Shown here piece by piece: positions 32,822-45,242 of a DNA stretch of 64,000 bases; the stretch's first letter is position 1, and every line of letters starts with the position of its first letter. The notes beneath the pieces were generated by a model. The model worked only from the letters and a program-made list of their open reading frames with translations, did not search any database and was not told the origin of the DNA. The DNA lies in contig CAOKMF010000008.1 of NCBI GenBank assembly GCA_948469655.1, positions 1 through 64,000 on the forward strand. Reading direction: 5' to 3'. The stretch comes from an uncultured Clostridium sp. (GTDB taxonomy: Bacteria > Bacillota > Clostridia > TANB77 > CAG-508). The position numbers and the translations under genes were made by a program.

Positions 32822-33968
32822 TTATCCAAATATACCTTTCTTTCTAATAGGTGGTTGTTCATTCATTGTTTTTGCAAGTCTTTCTATTAAGTCTCTTTGT
32901 TCCTTTGTTAGCCTTTTTGGAGTTTGAACAATTACTGTAAAAATAAAATCTCCTCTTGATTTGCCATTTATACTTGTAAAACCTTTTTGCTTAATTCTAA
33001 ATTTTGATCCTGTCTGTGTTCCTTCTGGAATTCTAAATTTTTCTTTGCTTCCATCCACCATTGGAATTTCAAGTTCTGCTCCAAGTATTGCTTGTGTTAT
33101 AGTAACTGGAATATCACATAGTACATGTGTATCTTTTCTTACATAAATAGAATGATGTTTTATATGTACTACAATATAAAGGTCACCATTTGGGCCGCCA
33201 TTTGACCCTGGTGCCCCTTCATTTCTTAGCACCACTGTTTGACTATCGTCTATTCCGGGCAGGGATACTTACCGAGATTTTTGTTTGTTTTTTTATTTTT
33301 CCTTTTCCTTTACATTTGTCACAAACTTCTCTAATTATCTTTCCTGTTCCACCACAGGTTGTACATGTTCTCGAAGTTTGCATTTGTCCAAATAATGTCG
33401 ATTGTACTTGTCTAACTTGACCAGTTCCACCACAAACCCCACATGTATCTACTTTTGAACCTGGTTTTGCTCCATTTCCATGGCAAACGTCACATACTTC
33501 TTCACGATATAGACTGACTTGTTTTTTCACTCCCATATATGCTTCTTCGAAGGTTATTTCTATATCTGTTCTTAAATCTGCTCCTTTTGCTGGTCCATTA
33601 GATGCCCTTTTGCTTCTTTTTCTGCCCCCTCCAAATATTGAAGATACTATATCGTCTAAATCAATATCAAAACCATCAAAGCCTGAAGATGTATATGAAT
33701 AATATCCCCCACCTGGGTTACCATTAAAGCCTGCCCCTCCTGGTCCATTTGCTCCAAATCTATCATACATATCTCTTTTTTGCTTATCTGATAGTGTTTC
33801 ATATGCTTCGTTTACTTCTTTAAACTTTGCTTCTGCTTCTTTTTTATTATCAGGATTAGCATCAGGGTGATATTTTTTTGCAAGTTTTCTATATGCCTTT
33901 TTTAGTTCTTCGTCTGTTGCATTTTTATCTACTCCCAAAACTTCGTAAAAGTCTCTCTTCTCAGCCAT
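32822..33968 (-). CDS. dnaJ: Chaperone DnaJ, one CGG recoding site
   Basis: DnaJ delivers substrates to DnaK and stimulates its ATPase. The joined protein is 381 residues: J-domain with YHPDANP, Gly-rich region, and a zinc domain with four CxxCxGxG repeats ([32 protein letters not shown]). In-frame CGG at 33255-33257 sits right after the zinc domain ([12 protein letters not shown]) and shifts +1 into the C-terminal substrate domain. Start is ATG 33968 behind GAGGAG. It follows dnaK, separated by hairpin element 4. Confidence 0.95.
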
Positions 33969-34024
33969 TTCTTTCTCCTCTCGTTCAAACAAGAAATAAG
34001 TATCTTACCTTAAATTCTTGATTT

Positions 34025-34150
34025 TAATTCTGACAAGAAATGGTAAGATACTAGGCAATCAAGACAAATTGGCGAAAACTAGGCTATTGCCTGTCAGAGC
34101 CAATTTGTCCGTAGATTAATGACGTAGATTGCCGTTTATTGTCAGAATTA
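34025..34150. repeat. Intergenic hairpin element 4
   Basis: Perfect 12-base terminal inverted repeats TAATTCTGACAA/TTGTCAGAATTA lie three bases after the dnaK stop. Inside, ACAAATTGGC pairs with GCCAATTTGT around ACTAGGC...GCCTGTC, as in elements 3 and 8. Confidence 0.75.
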
Positions 34151-34152
34151 GA

Positions 34153-36012
<1,860 letters not shown>

Positions 36013-36089
36013 TTATTATTTTTATTTTATAAAATTCTCTTTTGTACAATGTATTTAAAAAATTAATGTCTTTTTTATGTTTTTGGCTC

Positions 36090-36215
36090 GTAAACGAATC
36101 AAAAACGAGTAATTTGTGATAAATCAAGCGAGAAAAACGTAGGCGTACTCTTGTACGTTGTAGTTTTTCGCAAGCGAAGATTTAGTGCAAAGGACGAAGT
36201 TTTTCATTCGTTTAC
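36090..36215. repeat. Intergenic hairpin element 5
   Basis: GTAAACGAATCAAAAAC faces GTTTTTCATTCGTTTAC, the latter containing the last codons and TGA stop of grpE. The core AAAAACGTAGGCGTACTC-TTGTACGTTGTAGTTTTT parallels elements 2 and 6 in shape. Confidence 0.7.
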
Positions 36216-36695
36216 AATAACCATAGCATGTCGAATAACTTTGTCGCCTAACTTATATCCTTTTCTAAATTCTTCTTTAATTTCTTTTTCGCCTAAATTT
36301 TCGTCTTGAACCATACTGATTGCTTCGTGTAATTCTGGGTCAAAAGTTTTTCCTATACTTTCTATCTCTTCTATTCCAAAAGATTTAAGCATATCTATAT
36401 ATTGCTTTAGTACTAAGTCTATTCCTTGTTTATAGTTTTCATCTTCTGTTTCTGCATTTGCGGCTTTTTCTAAGTTATCTAGAACTGGTAATAGCTTACA
36501 TGCAATATCTCCTACAATTGAACTATAAAGTACTTCTCTTTCTTTTGCACTTCTTTTTTTGAAATTATCAAATTCTGCCATAAGTCTTTTTAATCTATCT
36601 GTTGTATTGTCTAATTCTTCTTGCATTTTTGAATTATCTTTTTTTTCATTATTTTCTTCTAATTCTATTTCCTCAGTCTTTTCATTTTCTTCCAT
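36204..36695 (-). CDS. grpE: Nucleotide exchange factor GrpE
   Basis: GrpE exchanges ADP on DnaK. The 163-residue protein has an acidic N-terminus, a long helical coil (LDNTTDRLKRLMAEFDNFKK), and the beta domain with GKTFDPELHEAIS and KGYKLGDKVIRHAMVIV. There is no in-frame CGG. It lies between hrcA (26-base gap) and dnaK, separated from the latter by hairpin element 5. Confidence 0.95.
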   Translation of the reverse strand: MEENEKTEEIELEENNEKKDNSKMQEELDNTTDRLKRLMAEFDNFKKRSAKEREVLYSSIVGDIACKLLPVLDNLEKAANAETEDENYKQGIDLVLKQYIDMLKSFGIEEIESIGKTFDPELHEAISMVQDENLGEKEIKEEFRKGYKLGDKVIRHAMVIVNE

Positions 36696-36721
36696 AGTTT
36701 TCCTCCTATCCCAAAATTTAT

Positions 36722-37741
36722 TTACTCTTTTTTATTTAAATCGTCATTAAGTTTTTTACTAATATATTTCATAACAGAAATTACTTTAGAATAATTCATT
36801 CTCTTTGGTCCTATAATTCCTATTGTTCCTACATCTTTATCTCCTATTGCATGTTTAAATGTAACTATACTAAAGTCTTTCAAATCTTCATTGTCACTTT
36901 CATCACCTATATAGATTTTTACATCATCTGCAAAACCTGTATCTAGTATATCTAACATAACTTCTTTTGTGTCTAATATGTTTACAAAGTTTTTAGCAAG
37001 CTCTAGACTTTTAAATTCTGGAAGCTCAAATGATTTATTTGTACCTTCTAGATATATTTTTTCTTCTTCCTCTACAAGCTTATGCATTTGCTCTATAATA
37101 GGTCTTATTATTTTCACACTATATTTTAGCTCTCTAAAAATGTATTCTTCAAATGAAGTATCAATTTTCTCAATTGGTTCACCTTTTAATTTATTATTAA
37201 AGAAATAATTTAAAGTTTCAATTTGGTCTTCTGTTATGTCTTCGTCAAACTTTATAATAGTTTCACGAACTAGTCCTGTATCTGTTACAATTATACCCAT
37301 AAGCATTCTAGTTCCAAGCATTACAAATTTAATTTCTTCAATGTTTTGTTTTGATGTTTTAGGTCCAATACTTACTGTTGTATAATGTGTGATTTCTGAT
37401 AATGTAGTTGTTGCAATTTTTGTAAGTTCTTCTATTCCTGCAACTTTGTTTTCAAGTTTCTCTCCAATATATTTTATTTCTTCTAAGCTTATATCATCAT
37501 AATTAAGTAGCTCATCTACATATAGCCTATATCCTTTTGCTGATGGTACTCTTCCAGCTGATGTATGAGGTTTTTCCAAATATCCTGCTTTTTCAAGTTC
37601 TGCCATATCATTTCGAACTGTTGCAGAACTTATCGCTTGTTCATATTTTTCTACTATAACTGCTGAGCTAACAGGTTCTGCTGATTCAATATATTCATCT
37701 ACAATTTCTTTTAATATTTTTCTTTTACGTTCGTCTAGCAT
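36722..37741 (-). CDS. hrcA: Heat-inducible transcription repressor HrcA
   Basis: HrcA binds CIRCE and represses the operon until GroEL is titrated by unfolded protein. The 339-residue protein has the winged-helix N-terminus (LKEIVDEYIESAEPVSS, SSATVRNDMAELEKAGYLEKPHTSAGR split here by family order) and the IGPKRMNYSKVISVM end. It is a single ORF without CGG. A CIRCE element and promoter lie just upstream, so it is autoregulated. Confidence 0.95.
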   Translation of the reverse strand: MLDERKRKILKEIVDEYIESAEPVSSAVIVEKYEQAISSATVRNDMAELEKAGYLEKPHTSAGRVPSAKGYRLYVDELLNYDDISLEEIKYIGEKLENKVAGIEELTKIATTTLSEITHYTTVSIGPKTSKQNIEEIKFVMLGTRMLMGIIVTDTGLVRETIIKFDEDITEDQIETLNYFFNNKLKGEPIEKIDTSFEEYIFRELKYSVKIIRPIIEQMHKLVEEEEKIYLEGTNKSFELPEFKSLELAKNFVNILDTKEVMLDILDTGFADDVKIYIGDESDNEDLKDFSIVTFKHAIGDKDVGTIGIIGPKRMNYSKVISVMKYISKKLNDDLNKKE

Positions 37742-37766
37742 TTACTTGTCACCCCTTTTGTATGTA

Positions 37767-37823
37767 TTAGCACTCTTTTTTATTGACTGCTAATATAATA
37801 TACTTTTTTTTAGCACTTGTCAA
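37767..37823 (-). promoter_or_regulatory. CIRCE operator and sigma-A promoter of the heat-shock operon
   Basis: TTAGCACTC-N9-GACTGCTAA (37767-37793) matches CIRCE with one mismatch in the right arm. On the minus strand TTGACA (37818-37823), a 17-base spacer and TATTAT (37795-37800) form the promoter, so HrcA on CIRCE covers the transcription start. Confidence 0.9.
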
Positions 37824-37856
37824 TAGTTTTTGCTAACTTTTTTGCAAAAATTTAGA

Positions 37857-37893
37857 GCCTATAACACTTAATTTTCTTAAATGCTATAAGCCC
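37857..37893 (-). terminator. Terminator after the phosphohexomutase gene
   Basis: GGCTTATAGCATTTAA faces TTAAGTGTTATAGGCTC, followed on the minus strand by AAATTTTTGC; it marks the end of the exopolysaccharide operon. Confidence 0.6.
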
Positions 37894-37904
37894 TGGTCAT
37901 TTTA

Positions 37905-39632
37905 TTATTCACATATTTTAAGCATTGCTGTCTTTAATTCTTCTAATTTTTTATTTGCATCTTCCATTGTATTTTCTTTTACACCCATATAAAATTTTAT
38001 CTTTGGCTCTGTTCCAGATGGTCTTGCGCAGCACCATGCGTCATTTTCAAGTGCATAATATAATACATTTGATTCAGGAAGAGTAGTTACCCCTTTTTCA
38101 CCTGTAATTAGATTTATAGTTTTCTTCTCTTTGTAATCTCTAATTTCTACTACTTTAAAGTCTCCTATTTTTTCACATGGATTATTTCTTAAGTTTTCTA
38201 TTATAGCTTTTATCTTCTCTGATCCGTCTATTCCCTTTAAAGTTATTGTGCTAAGCGTTTCTCTATAATATCCATATTTTTCATAGATGTTTAACATTTG
38301 CTCCCACAAAGTAATCCCTTGTTTTTTGTAAAATGCTGCTGCTTCGCAAAGTAACATTACTGCAACTACTGAGTCTTTATCTCTTGCATGAGTTCCTGCT
38401 AAACATCCATAACTTTCTTCAAAACCAAATAAATATTCATAGCTGTTATCCTGTTCAAAGAATTTTATTTGTTCTCCTATAAATTTAAAGCCTGTTAGTG
38501 TTTCTATTAATTTTATACCATACTCATCTGAAATAGCTTTTGTCATGTTTGAAGACACAATAGTTGAAACTATTGCTCCGTTTGCAGGTATCATATTTCT
38601 TTTCTTTTTTTCTGATAATATATATTCTGCAATAAGAAGTGCTGACATGTTTCCTGTAAAGGAAACATAATTCTTTGTCTTAGGGTCTTTTGCGTAAACA
38701 CCTAATCTATCTGCATCAGGGTCTGTTGCAAGAACTACATCTGCATCTTTTTCTTTTGCAAGCTTTAGTGCAAGTTCAAATGCTTTAGGATCTTCTGGGT
38801 TTGGATAACTAACTGTTGGAAAATCTCCATTTGGCATTTCTTGTTCTGGTACTACATACACATTTTTGAAACCAAGTTCAGATAACACTCTTCTAACCGG
38901 AATATTTCCTGTTCCATGTAATGGTGTATATACAATCTTTATATCATCTGCCATTTCTTTTACAATATCCATATTTAAAGATTGTTTTTTTACTTCTTCT
39001 ATATATCTATCGTCTATTTCCTTTCCAATCTCATTATATAGCCCTTGTTTTATGGCATCTTCCTTATTCATAGTCTTGATTTCGCTATATTCTTTTACAT
39101 TTAATACTTCATTTATTATTTCTTTGTCCTTTGGAGCAGTTATTTGTGCGCCATCTTCCCAGTACACTTTGTATCCGTTATATTCAGGTGGGTTATGACT
39201 TGCTGTAATAACGGCTCCTGATATACATCCGAAGTTCTCTTAGTGCAAATGAAAGCTCTGGAGTTGGTCTTAAAGATTCAAACCTATATGTTTTTATTCC
39301 GGTTAGCATTTAGGCATAAGGCTGCCATTTCGCTAAATTCTTCTGACATATGTCTAGAATCATATGCTATCGCAACTCCTTTTTCTTCTCCATGTTCTTT
39401 TTTTATAAAATTTGCAAGTCCTTGTGTTGCTTTTCCGAACTGTATATATATTCATTCTGTTAGTTCCAGCACCTATTATTCCTCTTAAGCCTCCTGTACC
39501 AAATTCTAATTCTTTATAGAATCTTTCTTTTATTTCTCCTTCATTTCCTTTTAGGCTAAGTAATTCTTTTTTTGTGTTTTCGTCAAATTCCTCTCCAGTA
39601 CACCACTTTTCATATTTTTCTAGGTAATCCAT
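37905..39632 (-). CDS. Phosphoglucomutase/phosphomannomutase, three CGG recoding sites
   Basis: The joined protein has 574 residues and belongs to the alpha-D-phosphohexomutase family (PgcA/ManB type). Motifs: GTGGLRGIIGAGTNRMN, the phosphoserine loop ITASHNPPEYNGYK, the metal loop ATDPDADRLGV, the sugar loop GFEESYG and the phosphate loop RPSGTEPK. In-frame CGG at 39435-39437 (YTV-G-KATQGL), 39299-39301 (NAN-G-IKTYRF) and 39229-39231 (REL-G-CISGAVITAS) shift +1, two of them close before the catalytic serine. As last gene of the operon it can provide mannose-1-phosphate for ManC. Confidence 0.92.
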
Positions 39633-39650
39633 AATTTAACCCTCCCTTTC

Positions 39651-40803
39651 TTAGCATAAATATGGAGCACTTACTATCCAGTCACTATATAAAATACACT
39701 CCATTATTACAGCCATAATTAAAAATACACCTATTTCAAATTTGTTTTTCTTTTCTATCATATCACACATACTTACAACTGGGAAAAAGCTTCCTATTAT
39801 ATATCTTGGGGTTGACTGTATTTTGACTGATAATGGAATTGCAAGTAGTATTAAACTAAGTACTGCTTCGTCATATCTTTTGGCTTTAAATAAATGATAT
39901 ACTGAAATAAATCCCCAAATTGCCCAAATAGCATGATAAAATCTGTAATCTTGTATACTTTTTAATGATTTAAATACTACTTCAAATATTGTACCTTCTC
40001 CTTCTCCCCACACTCTTTGTATATGCACAAATGCCAATCCATCACCTATTTTTAGATGTAGATATAACATATGAATAAATAGTCCTAGTGGAATAAGAGA
40101 TATCCCCAATATTAATTTTGGCTTTTTTAAGACAAATAGAAATAGTTCTTTTACATTAAATTTATTTCCTTCATTTTGTTTTATATATTCTACTATAATA
40201 TATGGAATAATTGCAAATACTAGCATTATTCCAGTATTTCTAGTTGCCGATGCAAGAGCACCGTGATATACCCATAAGTATATATTTTTCTTTTTTCATT
40301 GCATAGAAAAATCCTACTATAAACAGCAGATAGAATGATTCTGTATATGTAGATGAAAAATAAAATGAATACATACCCATGGTCATTAAGAATACAAATA
40401 TATTTGCTACTCTTTTGTTTCTAGTTTCTTCTAGGTAATACCATGCTATAATAAGTGCCAATGTAAATACTGAAGTGTTGATGGCTGGTCCTACAAATTC
40501 ATGTGATATATTAAGTAAATTTGATACTCCTCTTACCACCATTGGCATTAGTGGGAAAAACGCCCAATTTGCTGCATCCCCACCTTCGTGATTTGTTGGT
40601 TCATCTTGATATCCATCTTCAATAATCGATTTATACCATCCTGCATCCCACCTATTAAAGCCTTGAAGGTATCCTTTTATTGAAGCACTATCTGTTTTTT
40701 TATAGAATATCCCAAAGCAGATTAATCTTGATATGATAACACAAATTACGCAAAATAATGCTACATGTATCAGTTTTTTTGCTTTTGTTTTATCAAACTT
40801 CAT
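39651..40803 (-). CDS. GT-C type mannosyltransferase-like membrane protein, one CGG recoding site
   Basis: The joined 383-residue protein has eight or more membrane helices. FNRWDAGWYKSIIEDGYQ near residue 50 is the catalytic loop of the PIG-V/Gpi18-like or related GT-C families, which use lipid-linked sugars outside the membrane. In-frame CGG at 40261-40263 (GIS-G-ALASATRNTG) shifts +1. Only after the shift do the C-terminal helices follow. Its position in the exopolysaccharide operon suggests late addition of mannose. It overlaps the previous gene by 11 bases. Confidence 0.75.
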
Positions 40804-41353
40804 ATAAATTTATCCCCTTACACATAATTTTTTGTACTTTTTCATCTTCTGTGGCTTCGGTATATTTAAGTGTTATAATTAGTTTTCCATCTATTATATC
40901 TTCTTTTTTTACTTCTTTAATTATCTTCATTTCTTTTTCTAGCTTTTCAGGCTCTATTTCTTCTCTTAATTTATCATTAAAATAAATTTCTATTTTTTTA
41001 TTTAATAGACATTCGGCAATTTCCATTTCAAATATTAAATCTTTATTTGTTAAGTTTCCAAAGTATATATTTGATTTTTCTCCATTTGACCAAAGACCTG
41101 TCTCTGTATATTCTCCCCATCCTTTTCCAAATCTTTTACAATTTTGTTTGTTTTCTAATTTTGTATCTATTTTTGTTCCAAGTTCATAGTCATAGCCGTT
41201 ATTTCCTGGCCATATATCTGTTTCTTTTTCTATATAATAAAGTTTGTATTCCCATGATACATTTGGATTCATTGAAATATATAATATTACAAAATAACTA
41301 ATTACAAGTATTGCGCTAAATGCATATAAAAATACTTTTTTTGCTATTTTCAT
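40793..41353 (-). CDS. Membrane-anchored extracytoplasmic protein, unknown
   Basis: The 186-residue protein has one N-terminal membrane helix (about residues 7-27) and an extracellular beta-rich domain with GWGEYTETGLWSNGEKSNI (around residue 77), a GWS-type motif seen in sugar-binding-like domains beside GT-C transferases. Function is unknown; co-location with the GT-C gene suggests a partner. No in-frame CGG. Confidence 0.55.
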   Translation of the reverse strand: MKIAKKVFLYAFSAILVISYFVILYISMNPNVSWEYKLYYIEKETDIWPGNNGYDYELGTKIDTKLENKQNCKRFGKGWGEYTETGLWSNGEKSNIYFGNLTNKDLIFEMEIAECLLNKKIEIYFNDKLREEIEPEKLEKEMKIIKEVKKEDIIDGKLIITLKYTEATEDEKVQKIMCKGINLYEV

Positions 41354-41357
41354 TTAT

Positions 41358-42928
41358 CTATTCTTCCCCTTTTTTAGCTTTAATCTTATTCTTTAAAGAC
41401 CCAAACATTTTCTTTATTAAATCTATTGTGTACTTAAACTCGTTTGTTCTAAACATTGTAATTACTATGATTAAGTTTGTTACAATAACTGAAACTATTG
41501 CTCTTAATATAAATGGTATAATTCCTCCAAATCCACCAATAGCATCTGGAAGTAAACTGCAAGCAAAATATGAAGTTGCATACATTAAAGCTGTTACAAT
41601 AAAGTATTTTATATATTGTATATAATATTTTGCAATTCCACCTTTTAAAACATATTTAGAAACAAGATGTGGTTCAACTGGAAGGTCAACTACTAAAATT
41701 GCAACTATTGTTCCAATAAATACACCTGCTATTCCTATCGTTTTTACAAGTATAAGTGATACTACTAAATTAACTGCAACTTCCCATAATGGCTTTGTTT
41801 TTCCATTCCAATATACTCCTGCTGCTTCACAAAACATCCACGGTGTCTTTCTCATTATATCTAGGTAGAATCTAAGTGATATAAGTATTGTTATAAACGT
41901 ACTTAATAAATATCCTTCGTTTGATATTGTTACAATAAATGGTCCGAATTAGCATTCCAAAACAGCATGCACAAAAAGATGCTATCCAAAAGTTAATAAA
42001 ATTAATGTTATAAAATACTTCTCTTTGAGCTTCTTCAGAACGCGTTGCATGTAAATTTCCGAACGCTTGATAAAACTGCAGAAAATACTTGTGAAATTAA
42101 GGTATTTAGTGCTTTTGTAATCATAAAATAATTTGAATATATTCCTGAAAGTGCAAGTCCTATATATTTGGAAATAAGAAGATTGTCTGTTGCATCTCTT
42201 ATAACCCCACCAATTTTGTGGAATATCATTGCAAATACATTTTTCTTTATTTCTCCAAATGTTTCTCCGTCTAATTTTTCTACATTTTTCTCTTTAAGGT
42301 ATGGATACTGTTTCATTGCAACTCTTGATGCGATAAAGTTTGTAGAAATTGTGCCTAATACTTGTATAGCTAAATATACATAGTAATTTCTCGTCATATA
42401 GATTAATACTATTTGTAAAATTGAAATTACAAGTAAAACTCCAGTGTGTATAGCTGTATCTAAATATTTCTTTTGGTCACTAATTAAAAGTGTTCTATAA
42501 TATGAATAGAAATACGAAACTGCTGTATCAAAGATAAATATTAAATATACAGTATTCAAACTTGCCATATTTTGATTTTCAATATCATTTATGAAAAAGC
42601 CATAAAATGGCATAAATAGTACGCCTGCAACTAATATTACAATTCCTATAATTCTATATGCCTTCTTAAATAGTTTCATTAGTGATTTTACTTTTTCAGT
42701 ATCATTACAGCTAAGTGGTTTATATAAGCTAAAGGCTATTGCAGGTCCTATTCCAATCTCTACTAATTGAAGAGCAATTAGTATATCAGAAAATACCGCA
42801 TTTATTCCTAGGTACTCTCCTAATACTCTAATAAATGCAATACGAACCACTACTCTAAGTACTTGCTGAATAATCTGTGCAATTATTGCAAATGATGCAT
42901 TTTTTACTGATTGTTTAGTTCTTTGCAT
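41358..42928 (-). CDS. wzx: Wzx-type polysaccharide flippase, two CGG recoding sites
   Basis: The joined protein is 522 residues with about 12-14 membrane helices of the MOP/polysaccharide-transport family: NASFAIIAQIIQQVLRVVVR at the start, RDATDNLLISKYIGL, and a C-terminal half with VNLVVSLILVKTIGIAGVF. It would flip the lipid-linked repeat unit outward for polymerisation. In-frame CGG at 42059-42061 (SSV-G-NLHATRSEE) and 41944-41946 (GMLI-G-PFIVT) shift +1. It overlaps the upstream GT4 gene by 25 bases. Confidence 0.88.
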
Positions 42929-44088
42929 TTTTTACCTTCCTCCATTATTTCTTTTATTATTTCAATATATCTTTTTGCAATTTCTCCTTCGTCATATGAT
43001 TCTTTAAGTTTTTTTGATATCCTCTCTAATTCTTCTTTTGATGGTTTATTTTCTAAAACTTCTAACATTTTACTTGAAAGTTCTTCATGGTCTTTACCAT
43101 TTTCATAATAGAAAACCTCACCCATTGTTGCTTCTTCTAAAGATGTTTCTTTTGAAGATATTACCGGAATTTTGCAAAGTGCAGCTTCAACTGGTGTTCT
43201 TCCAAATCCTTCCCTAAGTGATGTTGTAACAAATAGGTCTGCATTATAAAGTAAACTGCTCCTATCTTCATCAGATATCCCTGAAAGAATTATTACTCTA
43301 TCTTCTAGTCTATTTTTCTTTATATATTCTTCTATTTCTCTATATCCACTTGATGGAGAGTCAAGCTCAGGTCTTCCAACAAATACTAATTTGTTTGGAA
43401 TTTTATCTTTAATCAAGTCAAATGCTTTTAAAAGTGTAATTTGATTTTTATGTCTAAAAAATGAATTTATTGATAATATATATGAACTTTCTGAGTTTAT
43501 TACTTCTTGTGATATTTTTTTAGTTTTCTTTGGGATATTTACTGGGCTTGGGATAACCGTGATTTCACCTTCATATTCAGGATTAATCTCTTCTAATCTT
43601 TTTTTAGAATAATTTGAAAGTGTAACAACCCTTTCTGTTTTATTCATTAAATCTATATTTTCTTGTTTAATTTTGTTATATTCACTCCCATTTTTATTTT
43701 CTATTTCATCTAATGGTATTACATCTAATATTGAAATTATCTTTTTAGTTTTTTTTGGTAGTACTGTATTTGGGTTAACATATGGATAGATTATAACATC
43801 TAGGTTTTCTTTTTTTATTTTTGATGTTTTTATAGATTTTACAAAATTTAGCCTATTTATTCTTTTGACAAATCTAATATTTTTAAGCCACAATTTTTGA
43901 CTTATGACTTTGAGGCTTGGGAATCTCTTTTTATAAGCTTCTTCTAAGTCCTTATCTACAATTACAGTAATATTATAATCAGAATTAAATTTTACAATTC
44001 CTGATACAATCTCTTCACCATGTTTTTTTATTCCTGATGGTCTATCGTCCATTATATATGTTAAATCTATTCCAAGATTATGCTTCAC
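42904..44088 (-). CDS. GT4-family glycosyltransferase
   Basis: The 394-residue GT-B fold enzyme has YILSINSFFRHKNQITLLKAF, the donor-side SLREGFGRTPVEAALCKIPVI and the ExxxxxE motif typical of GT4 retaining transferases. It likely adds one sugar of the repeat unit at the cytoplasmic face. A single ORF, with CGG only out of phase (CCG GTA, ACG GTT). Confidence 0.8.
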   Translation of the reverse strand: MKHNLGIDLTYIMDDRPSGIKKHGEEIVSGIVKFNSDYNITVIVDKDLEEAYKKRFPSLKVISQKLWLKNIRFVKRINRLNFVKSIKTSKIKKENLDVIIYPYVNPNTVLPKKTKKIISILDVIPLDEIENKNGSEYNKIKQENIDLMNKTERVVTLSNYSKKRLEEINPEYEGEITVIPSPVNIPKKTKKISQEVINSESSYILSINSFFRHKNQITLLKAFDLIKDKIPNKLVFVGRPELDSPSSGYREIEEYIKKNRLEDRVIILSGISDEDRSSLLYNADLFVTTSLREGFGRTPVEAALCKIPVISSKETSLEEATMGEVFYYENGKDHEELSSKMLEVLENKPSKEELERISKKLKESYDEGEIAKRYIEIIKEIMEEGKKCKELNNQ

Positions 44089-44104
44089 TCTAAAATCTCT
44101 CCTT

Positions 44105-45226
44105 TTATTTTAGAAAAATTTTTATAGTCTCTTCTGCTGCACTTTTCCATGTAAATTTTTTTGCCCATTCTAACCCTTGCTGTATTTTATTTTCTTTTTC
44201 TTCTTCTGGTAAATTTATGACTTCTAATATCTTATTTCCAAGCGCACTATAATTTAATGTACTTTCATAATAAAAAGCATTTTCGCCCCCAACTTCTGGA
44301 AGTGAAGAATTATTTGCTGTTACAACTAATGCTTTATTTGACATTGCCTCTAGCACTGGAAGTCCAAAACCTTCATAAAGTGAAGGATACACAAAGCACT
44401 CTGCACTTTCATATAAAAACTTTTTCTCTTCCTTTGAGATATACCCAGGCATTATTATATCTTCTTTAAATTCCGAATTTTCTATTAAGTTAAGTATTCC
44501 TTGATAATTCCACCCAAGTCCTCCTGCTAAGATTAATTTTAAATTTGTATTTTCTTTTCTTTTTATATAATTAAACGCTTTTACTAATGTTTCGATATTT
44601 TTTCTAGGCTCTATTGTGCTTAAAAAGAATAGATATGGCTCATTTCTTATTTTAAACTTTTCTCTTATTTCTTCTTCATTTATTTCTAATTTTTCTTCAT
44701 CTTTTGGAAAATTTACTCCCAAATATGTTACTTCGATTTTTTCTTCAGGGATTTTATACATTTCCATTATGTCTTTTTTTGTCGAATTTGATATTGCAAT
44801 TATTTTATCTGCTGATTTTAAATTTCTTTTTAAAAATAGCTTAATAACTAGTATATTTCTAAATGCACCTATGCCTTTAAATTTATTCATTGCTAAATCA
44901 TATATAGTAATATAGTATTTCATGTTTTTTGTGTATTTATTTCTCTTAGGCATCATAAATTGCGGTCCCCAAAATATGTCTATTTTGTCTTCTTTAAGCA
45001 TTTTTTGTATTCCATAATTTATCCACCTTACTCTTCTTCCTTCGATATTTTCTTTTATAATGAAATTTGCATTTGGCTTAAAGTCAAGTACTATGTCTGA
45101 ATTTGAATACAAATAATACTTGTTATCTTTGTCTGTTCTATTCAATTCTTCTAAAATTTTTTCTACATATGTACCTATTCCAGTCTTTTGCTTTCCAAGC
45201 CACATTGCATCTATCCCAATATTCAT
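44105..45226 (-). CDS. GT4-family glycosyltransferase, paralogue A
   Basis: 373 residues. N-terminus MNIGIDAMWLGKQKTGIGTY (acceptor domain); donor domain SLYEGFGLPVLEAMSNKALV with the conserved Glu pair. It closely resembles the next gene, mainly in the C-terminal donor half (NIETLVKAFNYIKRKE, LILAGGLGWNYQG), implying the same nucleotide-sugar donor. GTs of this type with GIDAR/GIGTY starts often use GDP-mannose. No in-frame CGG. Confidence 0.82.
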   Translation of the reverse strand: MNIGIDAMWLGKQKTGIGTYVEKILEELNRTDKDNKYYLYSNSDIVLDFKPNANFIIKENIEGRRVRWINYGIQKMLKEDKIDIFWGPQFMMPKRNKYTKNMKYYITIYDLAMNKFKGIGAFRNILVIKLFLKRNLKSADKIIAISNSTKKDIMEMYKIPEEKIEVTYLGVNFPKDEEKLEINEEEIREKFKIRNEPYLFFLSTIEPRKNIETLVKAFNYIKRKENTNLKLILAGGLGWNYQGILNLIENSEFKEDIIMPGYISKEEKKFLYESAECFVYPSLYEGFGLPVLEAMSNKALVVTANNSSLPEVGGENAFYYESTLNYSALGNKILEVINLPEEEKENKIQQGLEWAKKFTWKSAAEETIKIFLK

Positions 45227-45242
45227 TTTTGCTCCTTAAAGA